A stretch of 64,000 nucleotides of DNA from Eremophila alpestris peregrina (taxonomy: Eukaryota; Chordata; Aves; Passeriformes; Alaudidae): assembly GCA_009792885.1 (NCBI GenBank), contig WMCF01000113.1:1731613-1795612 (forward strand), given 5' to 3'. Made by a program: the position numbers and the translations under genes. The notes under the pieces are model-generated. The model ran no database searches and was not told the DNA's origin. It worked only from the letters and a program-made list of their open reading frames with translations. This document shows, piece after piece, positions 25,601 to 36,572 of this stretch (its first letter is position 1; each line of letters begins with the position of its first letter).

Positions 25601-27294
25601 TCTGGAGAAACTTCCAGTCTGTTCTGTGGCTGATGGGCTGTCTGTTCTTTTTGCCTGGATAATTCTGAGGGAACAGAACAGCTGGAGCTGTGTCAGGGCA
25701 GGGTTAAGCTGGATGTCAGGAAAAGGTTCTTTCCCCAGATGGAGGTCAGGCACTGAACAGGCTCCTCAGGGAATGGGCACAGCATGAGCCTGGCACAGCT
25801 CCTCGGGCTCAGGGTGGAATTGGTAGGATTGTCCTGTGTGGGGCCAGGAGTTGAACTCCATCATGCGTGGATGCTTCTTGGATCCCTTCCAGCTCAGGAT
25901 ATCCTATGAACTAAAATAGGATTTGTGGCCTTGAGCTGCATGCTGCCTGTGTTGATGGCCTAGAAGCAGCTTTTCCCTCTTACAGTCAGATTGAACAGCC
26001 TCAGTTTCTTAAGGAAGTAGTGCCTTAAAGTACAGTATTATTCTATTTTAAAATGGTGGTTTAAATTTTTTCTTCCATTTTAAAGTAGTTTAAAAATTTT
26101 TGCTTCCATTTGAGAATGGAATTTAAAAAAATTAATTCCATTTTAAAATAGAATAACTTTTGTTTCATTTCTCCTTTGGAAGTGATAATGAAAATGGTAA
26201 TGAGGACTGACAGGCAAACTGTCAGCCTAACTCCATCTTGAACAGGGACTTGTGTGTAGGAGTTGGTAGTTCACCTTCAAAAGCAACTTTGACAAAAGTA
26301 TCACAGTTGTGACTCACTTCTGTCTTGACTGATGTTTTTTCCAGGAAGGTAAAATGGAGGGAGGAGTTATCCTTAGAGCCTGTGTGTTGCAGACTGACTA
26401 ACTTGTGGGGTTTTTGTTTTGTTCTGTTTTCAGATAAGTGATAGTGACCTACTTTACTGGAGGGAGCTGGTCTCTAAATGCCTGGCAGATTATTCTTCTC
26501 CTGAATGCTGCAAGCCTGATCACAAAAAATTAGTTTGGATTGTTTCCAGACGTACAGCCCAAAACCTGCAGAACAGTTACTACAGTGTTCCTGAGTTGCC
26601 AACGATCCCAGAGGGTGGATGTTTCAATGGAAGCGAGAGGTTGGTAACACTTGGCTGCTGATATGTTGGGAATTCTCCTTTTCCTGTAGTGGTCATGGCA
26701 ACTCTGTATAACTATGGCTTAATCACTGCTACTTGGTGAAAAAAAAAAAGTGCTAGCTCTGAGAATATTGATGGGCTTGGAATAGGTCTTCAGCACATGG
26801 AAAGAAGGGGGAGCTGCCATTGTGGTGGTCAGAGGTACTTGGCTGAGTGGGGGAGGCACTGTTGGTTTTAAGGCAGGAAGGCTTGCAGAGGTTTTCAGTC
26901 TGCTGATGGAATTAATGTTTAGTGTCTGGAACACTGGCTTCTTGATCAGTAGGATGTCGTTGGCATCAGGAGAATTGTGCCTTGTTAGGATTTCAGCTTT
27001 AGGAGCCTTAAGGAGCTTTAGGCTGAGGAGCATTTAGATGTGGGATGTTGCCACTAGGAAGAGAAAGAAAAGCGTGCAAGCAACCCCAGGACTGAGGAGC
27101 ACTTTGCCACTTTGAAGGGGTTTTGTTTTGTTAAAATTACCTTTCCCACTGTTCCTTCTAGTGAAGACTCCTGTGAAGACATGAGCAGCGGGGAAGAAAG
27201 CCTTAGCAGTTCTCCTCCAAGTGATCTGGAAGGCACCTTCTTCTTTGAACTCAAACCTAAACCCAAGTGGCAAACTCTCAGCTGTCGGTCTTAG
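22666..27294 (+). CDS. CCNG2: Cyclin G2
   Basis: Seven coding exons: 22666-22776, 23706-23843, 24700-24950, 25098-25176, 25258-25356, 26434-26639 and 27162-27294, all with GT-AG borders and consistent phase, encoding 338 residues (human 344). Family-typical blocks are RFQPREKGLSLIE in exon 1, a cyclin box from about residue 50 (NAKVEDLWSLTNFFG, NILDRFLALMK, PKHLSCIGVC), and the C-terminal acidic/serine run EDSCEDMSSGEESLSSSPPS. Cyclin G2 is an unconventional cyclin, best known for binding PP2A B' subunits and promoting cell-cycle arrest; it is induced when PI3K signalling drops. The N-terminus is shorter than in mammals: the first ATG (22666) lies seven codons before the region aligning with human LLNVYLEQEERF, and no upstream in-frame ATG exists. 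The last residues (KPKPKWQTLSCRS) also differ from the mammalian end. The exon 6 donor is GTTGGT, weaker than the others. The gene is intact. Confidence 0.97.
25690..25910 (+). repeat. CR1 LINE 3' end in CCNG2 intron 5
   Basis: CR1 subfamily 3' sequence in the sense orientation of CCNG2: 'ctggatgtcaggaaaaggtt', a 'gtcaggcactgaacaggctc' block, 'ggggccaggagttgaactcc', and an end near 'tcaggatatcctatgaact'. It lies wholly within the intron between 25356 and 26434. Confidence 0.8.
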
Positions 27295-27354
27295 CTCTGA
27301 GTCTGGATTTTGTTGGATTGAAGTTTTGAATGCACCATAGAGTCTTTTGGCAAT

Positions 27355-27360
27355 AATAAA
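27355..27360 (+). terminator. CCNG2: Proximal polyadenylation signal of CCNG2
   Basis: AATAAA lies 60 bases past the stop codon and is followed by a TGAGATGG and T/G-containing stretch. It would give a very short 3' UTR. Confidence 0.5.
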
Positions 27361-28972
27361 TGAGATGGTAATATGTAAACTGTATTAAGGCAAAACTTAC
27401 TGTGGTATATCAATGCTTTGAATGCTTGCCTTGATTTTTTTGTTGTTGTAATTTTAAGGAATTAAAAAAAAAAAAACCCAACATTCTTTCAGGTCCCCAG
27501 ATCAGCAAAAAAAAAAAAAAAAAAGTTGTTGCACAGTTGTGTTGTCAACAGCCATGAATGTAGTTCTGTACCTGGTGGTCCAAAACCCTCAGCAGCTCAA
27601 ACACGTGGGTTGATTCCAGAGTCTTGCCTGAGAAGCATGGAGCAAGAGTGAGAAGCTTTCAGGAGGTTTAAACAGGAAACTCTTGGTTAATGGATGAAAT
27701 TTGCTCCACGGGCTCAGTCAAGCAAGGGAGAGGCCCAGGAGGAGCTGTGCAGTTGTTGTCCTGGCATGTCCTCAGGATTCAACGTGACAGAATCTCAAGC
27801 TTGGCTTGATTGCAGTGTTGACCTTGCTTTGAGCAGGAGATTGGACTGCAGTCCCTCTCGAGGGCACCTCCACCCCTTGGTGTTCTGGGATTAGATCCAA
27901 GTGGCTGAGTGGGTTCCATGGAACAGTGCATGTACCTAGTGCCTGGCTGGAATGATTTACTCTCCAATGGGCCCAACATGGAAACTGCTTTTCCCTTTCA
28001 GCAGGGTCTTGAGTTGTGTATACTCCAAGTAGCAATTTTTGAAGCTTGGCTTTTATAAACTTCAGGGATCCCTATTTCACACCAGGAGTATGTGTGGTAC
28101 AGCAGATTTCTAGTCAATATAGTTTTCACTTTGAGGTAGTATAAATTGTGTGGCCAGGAGTAATTCCATGTTTTCTTCAGTACAGATATTTTTACACTGA
28201 AATTCACATTGTATACTTCAGTGTCTTTCAAATCTTAACATGTCAATCCATGCTATTAGCTTAGACTTCTTAACTTGGTAAACCCTGCTAAGTCTACATT
28301 CCTTTGAATATTTAACCCTTGTAGTTGTTTTTCAGTATATTCATGTTATTGATTGAGTCATAATCTGTCTTGTTTGCATGCTGATGTAAAGCAGTTAGTG
28401 CGGGAGAAGTTGAAATTATGCAGTAAAATATCAGGTAAATGTGATGGTGAAGTAGTTAATGTCATGGTTTTTCTTCTGAACTTTATTATCAAAGCACAAA
28501 TTCCAGCCTAATCGTGTTTCTCCCTGATGAGGACATGGCTAAAGTAGCTCAGAGTAACGGTGTGAGGTGTGGTGGTGCCAAAGTGGAAATGAAGGAGCAA
28601 ACAAGCTAAAAGCTGTTCTGTAGGTGCAGGTGTCGCTTTAGAAAGGTAAGCGTGATGCTCTAAGTCCATAACTGTTATGTGGTTTCAGTTTTCTAAAAAC
28701 ACACAAAAGTTTACAAAATGTGTATATGAAAATGTAAATTAAAAAAAAAATGTACAGAAAAAAAATTTAAAACAAAAAACGAGCAGAAAATACTGTATTT
28801 TTTTACATCGTATGTAACTTTTTGTAGGTCTGTGGCATGTAGATAGTAATTTATTGTGTACTCTGTATGATACAAATACTGTACCTCTGAAGACTTCTTG
28901 CTGCAAGTCTCTGCTCACTTCAGGAGTGCTTGGGTAAGGAACCTACTGAGTCTTGTTTCAGTTGAGAACAAA

Positions 28973-28978
28973 AATAAA
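28973..28978 (+). terminator. CCNG2: Distal polyadenylation signal of CCNG2
   Basis: AATAAA is followed after about 8 bases by a GTGCTGTGTTTGTT-type GU-rich stretch. It sits where the AT-rich UTR-like composition ends. Confidence 0.6.
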
Positions 28979-28998
28979 CCAAGTGCTGTGTTTGTTAC

Positions 28999-29037
28999 CT
29001 ACTGTGAATGGTGGTTGGTTCCTTGAAGCTTTTGGCT

Positions 29038-29099
<62 letters not shown>

Positions 29100-32000
29100 C
29101 TGTGCCGGGTGTGTGATCCCACAGCTGGGGTTCCAGCTTTCCCAGGAGTTGTGGCAAGAAAAAGGGGAGACTGCACAGTGTTGGATGGGAATCTCACCTC
29201 AGCTTTGTTCCTGCCAGTGTGAGAAGCTGGGGTGAGGTATCTTGTGCTTACCATGAGCATTATGCTTGGCATATTTGCACATCCAGAGCTCCTGCTAGGA
29301 GTTAAGGGGTTGCACAGTTTGGGAGACCTAATGAATTCAGCCTCTTTCAAGTTGGTTCCACAGAAATAAATCAGCTTGGGAAGACATTGTAGGGTTCACT
29401 TCTGTGGCTGGCATGATGTAGGCTCAACTTTGATTTTGCTAGGTCAGGTAGTTGCTGATTGCCCCGAGGAGGTTTGCCTGGCTTCCCCCAAGAATGGGGA
29501 TTTTGGTGGTTGGCTTGTTTGTAAGAGCAGAGGTGTGCATGGCTTTTAAATGCTGTTTGGGGCTTGCCTGTACCAAGAGGTGGAACTTGGAAGGCTTGCG
29601 GTGGCAGGAGTTTAAATGGGCTGATTTTCACAACTGCACTGTCAGTCAGACTGGTTTGGGTGGGGGCTGAGGGGGCTGAAAGGCAATGTTTTGTGGGGAG
29701 GCCATCCCCTGGAACAAATCCCTTCTGCTAGCTGTTTCTGGGATGTTACTTCCTGTGCTGCTGAACCTATTGGAAGCACAGTGCTGGAAGTTCCTGCTGC
29801 TCTCCTGTGGCTGATCTGGGCCAGGCCCAGGGATCTGTAGTGGAAGCCCTTCTGTTCCTGGTGAATTGTCATTCCATAATTAAATAATTATAATAATGGC
29901 CTTTTAAACAGGAAACTCGACTTCCCCACCACTTGATGACATATGACAAGTGACATGCAGCAATAAAGTGTTCAGAATAAATCAGTGTGTTCAGACCCTG
30001 GTCTTCAACAGCTCCCTCTTTTTTTCCTGATGGAATAAGGAGAATACTCCTGTCAGTCAGAGCTTAGAGCACTCTGTGCACTTAGAGCAACATACACAAA
30101 GGAGAGAGTAGAACTAAATGGTCTCAGGCCATCTCTTTGCTTGGACTAACAGGTGAATGAGTTATTCTTGTGATCTCACTTGGCTGTCAGGGCTTTGCAG
30201 CTCAGCGAAATGGGAATCAGTAAATACTTGGCACATATATAGTATTATTTATCTTAAAATATGTGTTGCAGCTGTGGGGTGTCACATGGCTGTGCTTTGT
30301 GGTGTAAGCCTGTGGCTGGTGTAGTGCATCTCCTGAAAGCAGAAAGTTGCCATAACAACTGAATGAAATCAATTAGAGTAATAAGCAATTAAAATCTCAT
30401 CCTCGGTGTTGCATAAACATAGCATTTTGCTCATGAATTATTTGTGATCTTGCCTCTAGACCTGTACGTTCTGGTCCTGATTTGCAATCTCAACCATTTT
30501 TGAATTAATGAAGCATTTAATTTCTCCTTCAAAGAGTGCTGGTGGGGTTTTTTTTGGCTGTGGCAAGTAGGTTCTTCATCAGAGACGTGAACACTGTTAA
30601 ACTTCTAAATGGAGGAAATGTTTGTGATGGGATTTCTGGAACACTTGGCACTGGCTTTATTTCCAGTCAGTGAAGTCAAGAAGAGTAGCCTGTGGTCTGG
30701 GGAAATTTTGTCCTGTGCCTAGGGAGGCAAAGGCAGATCCTCTGTTACACACTTCCTCCTTCACCTTCTGTATATTCCTGAGCTTCTCACTTCCTTTGTT
30801 CCCCTGGCAGAACAAAGCCAGGAATAGCTCCTTGCTGTAGTGCTCGGTTGTCAAGGATAAATCAGCTCCAACCAGGGAATGGCAGAGCTGTTTTGGAAAG
30901 GTGGGATGTATGAGGGCCCCTGGGGAAGCAGGGTTTGCAAACTGTTGGCTTTGCAAGGGCCTGTAGGCTTGTTCTGCAAGGATTTTGTGTGGCTGGGGGT
31001 CAAGTGTTTCAAAGGTCAGAGTGCAGTTTATAATCCAGAGTCTCCAAGGAACTTTAGAAAACATGTCTGCAGTCTAAATAGTGGTCTTGTTATGTACAGT
31101 GGCTGAGTCAGGGAGCTAGGAAGCCTTTGGCACCCAGAGCTCAATTATTAACTCTGGTAGGGAGCAAAAGCACTGGAGGTGATCCCTGGCTTTCTCCTGG
31201 CAGGATGACAGAAGCCAAGGCCAGTGGTCTGAGGGTTTGTGCCACAGATAATCTGAGGCTGGGTGCAGTGTCTGTGCCAGCTCTCTGCCTAAGATACTGG
31301 CACAGTGTATCCACGGGTTATTTGTGTGGTGCCTTGTGCTTTCCTCAGCTTTTATTCTTCCATTCCATGTAGTCTTGCCACCTTTAGCCTGCCTCGGCAT
31401 TCAGGAAAAGGCCCACAGTCAGTGCTGTAAATGCAACGTGAGCTGTGTGCATCAGCTGAGAAAGCAAGCAGGGCTCCCTTGAAGGAATTAGGGTTTATTC
31501 TGTTCTCAGGATGTGCACTTGGATTGGTTACCTCCACAGCCTCCAACTGCCACTGGAACAGCTGCTGGAGCATTCTTACAAGCCGAGCTTGGGGATTCAC
31601 TCTTGGTCTGTGTGATTCCCTGGTAGTTTTCAGGGTGTTTTCTTCAACACCAAGCAGGTGATGACGTATTCTCCTCTGATCCATGTGCAGGGACACTGTG
31701 TGGCTCCTAGTGCCTGTGAAAACACGGATTACTGCTCCAGAGGGAGAAACCTGTGCACTCTATCACGCCAGGCAGTGAGGAAGGCAGAGTCATACAGCAT
31801 GCTGAGTGCTTTTCTGTAGTTAGCTGAGTGCTGGACAGCTGTTGCAGCTGTACCTCAATATAAAAGATTGGGATGCTTTGGATTTCTGTGGGAAGCAGCT
31901 GAAGGCTTGCTTGACTGTCAAATAAAGTCCTATTGATGCTGTATTGATGTACATGTTAATGGTGTTTATCTGGAAATTTACAGTACTGCCACACTTGTTG

Positions 32001-32977
32001 GAGAGAGACTTTGTGCAGCAGAGAATTCACTGACCGTCCTTCTCTACTTAACGGGCTTTGCCCGCAGTTGCCATGGAAGCCTTGCCTTTGGCATGCCCTT
32101 GGGATTCATCCCTGAACAAAAGGTCCACCTGGAGTCACAGGGCTGCACTCTTCCTATATAGCTTTGCATCCTCAGAGGGTGAAAGCCCTGCTGGCTCTGG
32201 TCATAAATCATTTTCTGCTTCACTGGGGTCAAAGCTTTCATGCTCCTCTTCCTTCAGATCCTTTCAGGCCCATCTTTTCAGATGCTGCAGCGAGTGGGGC
32301 ATTTCAATCTGCACTGGCCACTGCCTGATATAGCTGCTCTGGGAGCAGTTTATATCTTATGGCATCATTTCTCAAGCTGGCAGCAGGAAATAACTTACTT
32401 TAATAAGCAATAGTAGGTGACAGTGCTCTGTCATCTCTTAACTGATGCCCTGTGTGCCTTGTTACATAAAAGGCAAATAAAATGCTTTGTGAAATGTCTT
32501 ACTCCTCATAGCAGTTGTGTCCTCAGCCCTGGAGATCAAAGTCCTTTTTCAAGTGGCTGACATCAGCACACACTTCTGTGTCCTTCCTCTTGTGCCTGCC
32601 TCAAACCCAGCCTCGAGAGGCTGTCTTTGGAGAAGTGTGTCTGTGCCATGAAAATTTACCCAGCTCAGTAACAGCTGCTTTCCCATCAGCTTGGAAAACC
32701 CCTCACATCTGTCTGCCAAGTTGGGTCTGGTCATTTGTCAGGCTCAGTCTTGTGCTGTCACCTTGGTTACAGAACAGTGCAAGGGCTGCATTAGTCCTTC
32801 TGTCGTTTTGTCACTCAGGGATACCAGGATTCACTTTTGTGGATTGCCAGAGAGGAGCAGCATTTTTCCTCCTCTGTGCAGAGAGGGTGATTTTTCCAGT
32901 CACTGCGTACCTCCATCTAGCTCTGCTTTCTGAAGAGATTTATGAGCTCCAAAATTCACGTCTTGTACATCTTAGGG
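28999..32977. other. Intergenic region downstream of CCNG2
   Basis: No supportable gene. It opens with a pure 60-base T run (29040-29099). An AT-rich block near 30,230-30,470 with TATTTAT, CAATTAGAGTAAT and TGAATTATTTG motifs looks like a possible regulatory element, but this is untested. The rest is unremarkable. Confidence 0.6.
29040..29099. repeat. Poly-T homopolymer, 60 bases
   Basis: Sixty uninterrupted T bases. Read on the minus strand it is a 60-base A tract, but no AATAAA precedes it and no retrocopy is recognised, so it is not clearly a retroposed tail. Confidence 0.95.
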
Positions 32978-33530
32978 TGTTGGGATTTATGTTCCTGTGA
33001 CTTAAGGCTGGCCCTCCTCCTTTCCCCCCATCCCGCCGCGGTGGCACCTTCCCAGACCTTTCCCCGCCTCCGGATCGGGTCCCCTTTGTTCCCCCACCGC
33101 CGCGGCTGTAAACCCCGTGCACCCCTCCCCGGGCTCGCTGTCTGTACCCCAAAACCCGCCCGATATTCCAGAGGTTTCTGCCCGGGATCGAAGGCGATTG
33201 GCGGGCAGAAGCGGGCTCTCTCCATTCCTCCCCGTGATTGCTGGATAGTGTGTGTCCATCAGGAAATTCCTGTACTGTGATTGGTTGCTGGTTACGGGTA
33301 TAAGCCCCTGCACAGAGCAGACCCGGGCTCTGGCAGGCTGGCTTTAGGAGCAATAAAGATTCCTTGAAGCCCCCTACGAGAGACTCCCTCTTTACTAGAG
33401 TGACCATAGCCGTCTGCTGACTCGAGTAGCCTGGGGACCTCAGAGAACCCACCCCGCCTGGACACACTGCCGTTGCGCTGCGGCGTGCACGAACCGGGAA
33501 GGGACTCGCCGCTCGCCGGCAGCTACGGCA
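32978..33530 (+). mobile_element. Endogenous retrovirus LTR
   Basis: The right end is fixed by a primer-binding site a few bases downstream; the left end (TGTTGGGA at 32978) is a guess from the TG...CA rule. Inside, in the proper order, are an inverted CCAAT box (ATTGG near 33280), a TATA-like GTATAAG at 33298-33304, and AATAAA at 33352-33357 about 50 bases later, followed by a U5-like stretch ending in GGCA at 33530. Spacing and order are those of U3-R-U5. The GC-rich U3 resembles a CpG-island promoter. No second LTR is seen in the window, so the provirus is incomplete. Confidence 0.75.
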
Positions 33531-33534
33531 GATC

Positions 33535-33552
33535 TGGCGCCCAACGAAGCCT
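33535..33552 (+). mobile_element. Retroviral primer-binding site
   Basis: TGGCGCCCAACG lies four bases after the LTR end. Its first 12 bases match the binding site for the 3' end of tRNA-Lys(1,2) used by several betaretrovirus-like elements; the following bases diverge. This is the strongest evidence that the upstream block is an LTR. Confidence 0.75.
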
Positions 33553-34015
33553 GAATTTCCTCTAGGCTCCGGAATTCGGCGGCGTCTGCGAGGGATCGGC
33601 GGCTCCACGCGGCTCCGACCTCGCGCGGCATCGGCACACCCCGAGCAGCCCCGGCGCGAAGGCGCGGCGGCGGCTTTGACGTGCCGGAGATCGCGCGGCG
33701 AGCGGCACCGCGGGACCGCACCCCGCAGGCGGCTTTTCGCCTGGGCAGGCAGGTCAGGCAGCCAGCGGCGGCTGCGTTTTAGGAGCGAAGCCGCTGGCGG
33801 ACCGCGCGCCGGGTAGCCCTATCGCCCACGAGGGTCCGGCGCGGTCACTCTACCCCCTCCTCCTACGTTCGGCGCTGTGTTCCAGGGATCCGGGAAGGGT
33901 AAGTGACTCCATTTGGGGGGAGATTCACACCCGCAAAGGCTGCGCAGCAGGCTCACGGACTGAGCCGGGGACAGGATCGGTTCCAGCGCCTCGGGCTTTT
34001 TTGGTAACGGAGGGG
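33553..34015 (+). mobile_element. Retroviral untranslated leader, truncated
   Basis: GC-rich sequence continues from the primer-binding site to about 34,015, where composition drops sharply to that of the flank. A consensus splice donor GG/GTAAGTGA at 33898/33899 sits where a retroviral major donor would be. No gag, pol or env reading frame follows, so the internal region has been lost. The 3' break is placed only by composition. Confidence 0.55.
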
Positions 34016-36419
34016 GGGTTAGGGTTATCCCAAAAGGAAGACTTTGGATATAAAATACCTAATCAACACCTGGGTTTTGCAAATGTTAGCTTGAGCAAGT
34101 TCTTCTCTTCAGGTTTTTGGAAACAAGCAAGCAAAGTTGTCCTGCCTTCCCGTGGGCTAAATGAAAACGAAGTCAGGAACTTCAGGAAGTCTGAAATTCA
34201 AATCTGCACTTGGAGCCTGGGCCAGTGTCTTGATTTCCATTTCAGAACTGGAAATACCCTGCTGGAGATTGAGCCAGGAGTAATTGGCCAGACCGTGTGT
34301 CTGAGCAGAAAGTTTTGAGCAGGAAGATAGAAGGAAAGATCACAAAGTGTGAGATGGAGAATCTCTGATTGACCATTTCATCTCTAGTCACAAGCATTTT
34401 TAGAGCTGACTGCCAGTGCTGGTTGTACATGCAGGGAAGAGGATCTAAGCTGTAGCATGATTTCCAGGGAATGGGGGTTTATGAGAAACCATTTCCTATG
34501 CTTTACCAAAGCCAGAGAAAGCAGATTCTCTGGGTATAAGATTTTATCATTAAAGGCCTGAAAATGAACTATTCCAAACAGATTTGGAAAGGTACCTGAG
34601 TATGATAGTTTATTTGAACCTCATGATAGCATTTCTGTGCCCTGTTGGGGAAGAGGAACCTCTCTGACAGATAAATCATCTGGGACAGAGGTTTTCAAGT
34701 GCAGCCTGCAGGGTGCTGGAGGCTTGACAAGCCTCTACGTGCAGCCTGTCAGGGGATTTCTTTGAAACCAAGGCATTGTGTTTATCTGGGGTATTTATTG
34801 CACTGTGGGTGAAGGAGACATGGCCCAGGCCTGGCAGCCCCCTGATGGAGAGGGGGACTGTGCATGGGACTAATCCTGTGGGAAGGCTTTTCCTAGCAAG
34901 AACCTACTTCAGCTTTCTTTGAGTGTGAACACAGGCACTTTGAATATTTTTCAATGCTTACTGAGGGTTTGTAATGACTTTTCTGAACTGTATTTCTGGC
35001 TGCATCTGTTCTGGGTAACCTGCCCCAAAGCGTCTGGAATAGTGAGAAACCACCTCTTTTGCAGTGTGTATCCTCTTTACCATGGTTGGAGAAAAACAAG
35101 CTTGGAGCTGCATCTGTGCAGAAACAACTCGGAAAAGTCTCACTGCAGAGCCCCTTCAGGCCTCAGGGCTGTGTAAAATGGGTCACTGGAAGTGTGTAAG
35201 CAGAATGAAAGGAAAGGAAAGCCTGTTAATCCCGGGGTTTTTGGCTCCTTGGGCACAAATTTAATGTTAAACTACTTTCTGACTTCGGGGATTGGCACGT
35301 GCTAAGAAGCTTTACTACAAAGAGGGGAGAGAGCAGCAAGGCATAAATTAAAGGGTACTCCTGTGCCTCTGAAAGCAGCAATGATTTTGTGATTTTACTA
35401 ATACATTTGAGAAGGCATGGCAGAAGCCTCTAGGAAAGGACTCTGAGGGTAAAATGTCAGTAACTTGTCTTCTTCTAATTAGCTCATTTCCACCTGCCTC
35501 CCATCACCAGGCAGCTGAGGAAGGCAGGGAAGGGAACTTCCCTGCTTGCTCACCTACTCAGGTGGGAATGCTTTGCAAGGAATTGGCAACATGGCCATTG
35601 GGAGCTGAGCCCAGGTGCAGAGGCTCCCCTTTTAGCAAGCTTCCTGCTGCTTGTGGGAGATCCAGGGAGCACCACCACCTTTCTCAGCAGAGAGGCCTGG
35701 GAAGCACAGCTTGGCTCCAGAGGTGACAGGGCTCCTGCTCCACTGCTCCTCTCCCAGCTGCTGGTGTGGTCACACTTCCCCATGTAAGTACACACAGTTT
35801 TTCTAATTGTCTTGCTGAGGTTATGTGGTGGCTCCTACTGAATTGCAGCAGGAGCTTGTTTATTCACAGGAATATGCCTTGGCCTCACCTTGTTTTGGGG
35901 GTAAGGAGAAGTCTCTGTTTGCGCAGTGTTTCTCGTGGCCAGGTGTGGTCAGGCAGTATTTGGGAGAGCACAGGCTGGCTGGTGTCAGGGCAACTTGTCA
36001 TGGAAGCAGCTGAATTGAGATTCACTCTTTGTTAGAGTTCTGTGCCAACCACAAATGGTTGAAAATACGGTCTTAAGGGAGGAGTTTCTTTTCCCTAATG
36101 AAGTTGCAGTGGGGAGAGCAGTTACTAGCCTGTTGTGAACTTGTAACAACAGCTTTTTGGGTTTCTTGCGTCTTGTTTCTTCCAGTTTGTTCATTCTAGG
36201 GAGAGGCATAAGATTTTTGTGTGCCTGACCAGTCTTGTCATGCTGGAAGTAGAAGGATAATGAGAGAATGAGTGGAGGAAGGAGCAGAGCCAGGATTCTG
36301 CTTTTTCTATGCAAACTTCCTGTTGTGTTTTTGAACGAGCCTGTCTTAGTGAAACAGTGTCTACAGAACAGAGGTTTAGGGTTAGGACAGCGTTTTTACT
36401 TCCATTTTAAGTACTTGTA

Positions 36420-36572
36420 ACTTGCTGTGGCTGCCTCATCCCTGGAAGTGTCCCAAGCCAGGTTGCATGGGGCCTGGAGCAACCTATCTAGTGGACGATG
36501 TCCCTGCTCATGGCAGGAGTGTGGATGACGTTTAAATCCCTTCCAGCACAAACCAATCTGTGATTCTGTGTG
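36420..36572 (+). repeat. CR1 LINE 3' end, short
   Basis: A strongly 5'-truncated CR1: 'cctcatccctggaagtgtcc', 'gtccctgctcatggcagg' and a terminal 'ctgtgattctgtg' repeat end. Confidence 0.85.

Larger units (their letters stand above)
27295..28998 (+). other. CCNG2: CCNG2 3' UTR
   Basis: About 1.7 kb of AT-rich, repeat-free sequence after the stop codon. A first AATAAA is at 27355-27360, only 60 bases after the stop. A later one at 28973-28978 is followed by a GT-rich stretch typical of a cleavage region. Several ATTTA-like and A/T runs lie between (poly-A near 27,465 and 27,508). Mammalian CCNG2 has a long, unstable 3' UTR, so use of the distal signal is likely, with the proximal one giving a short form. 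The end point is inferred. Confidence 0.55.

Noticed and set aside
28953..29350. Open frames encoding long Phe or Lys runs
   Set aside because: They are simply translations of the 60-base T tract.
29040..29900. Minus-strand retrocopy ending in the poly-A (poly-T) tract
   Set aside because: No AATAAA 10-30 bases before the tract, and no recognisable coding sequence or known gene similarity upstream on that strand.
32940..33608. Minus-strand open frame of 222 codons
   Set aside because: It is antisense to the retroviral LTR and leader, of low complexity, rich in Arg/Gly/Pro, and has no recognisable protein family; a GC artefact.
34010..34030. Telomere-like TTAGGG near the end of the retroviral leader (and a similar GGTTTAGGGTTAGG near 36,373)
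   Set aside because: There are only one or two units in each place, far below an interstitial telomere array.
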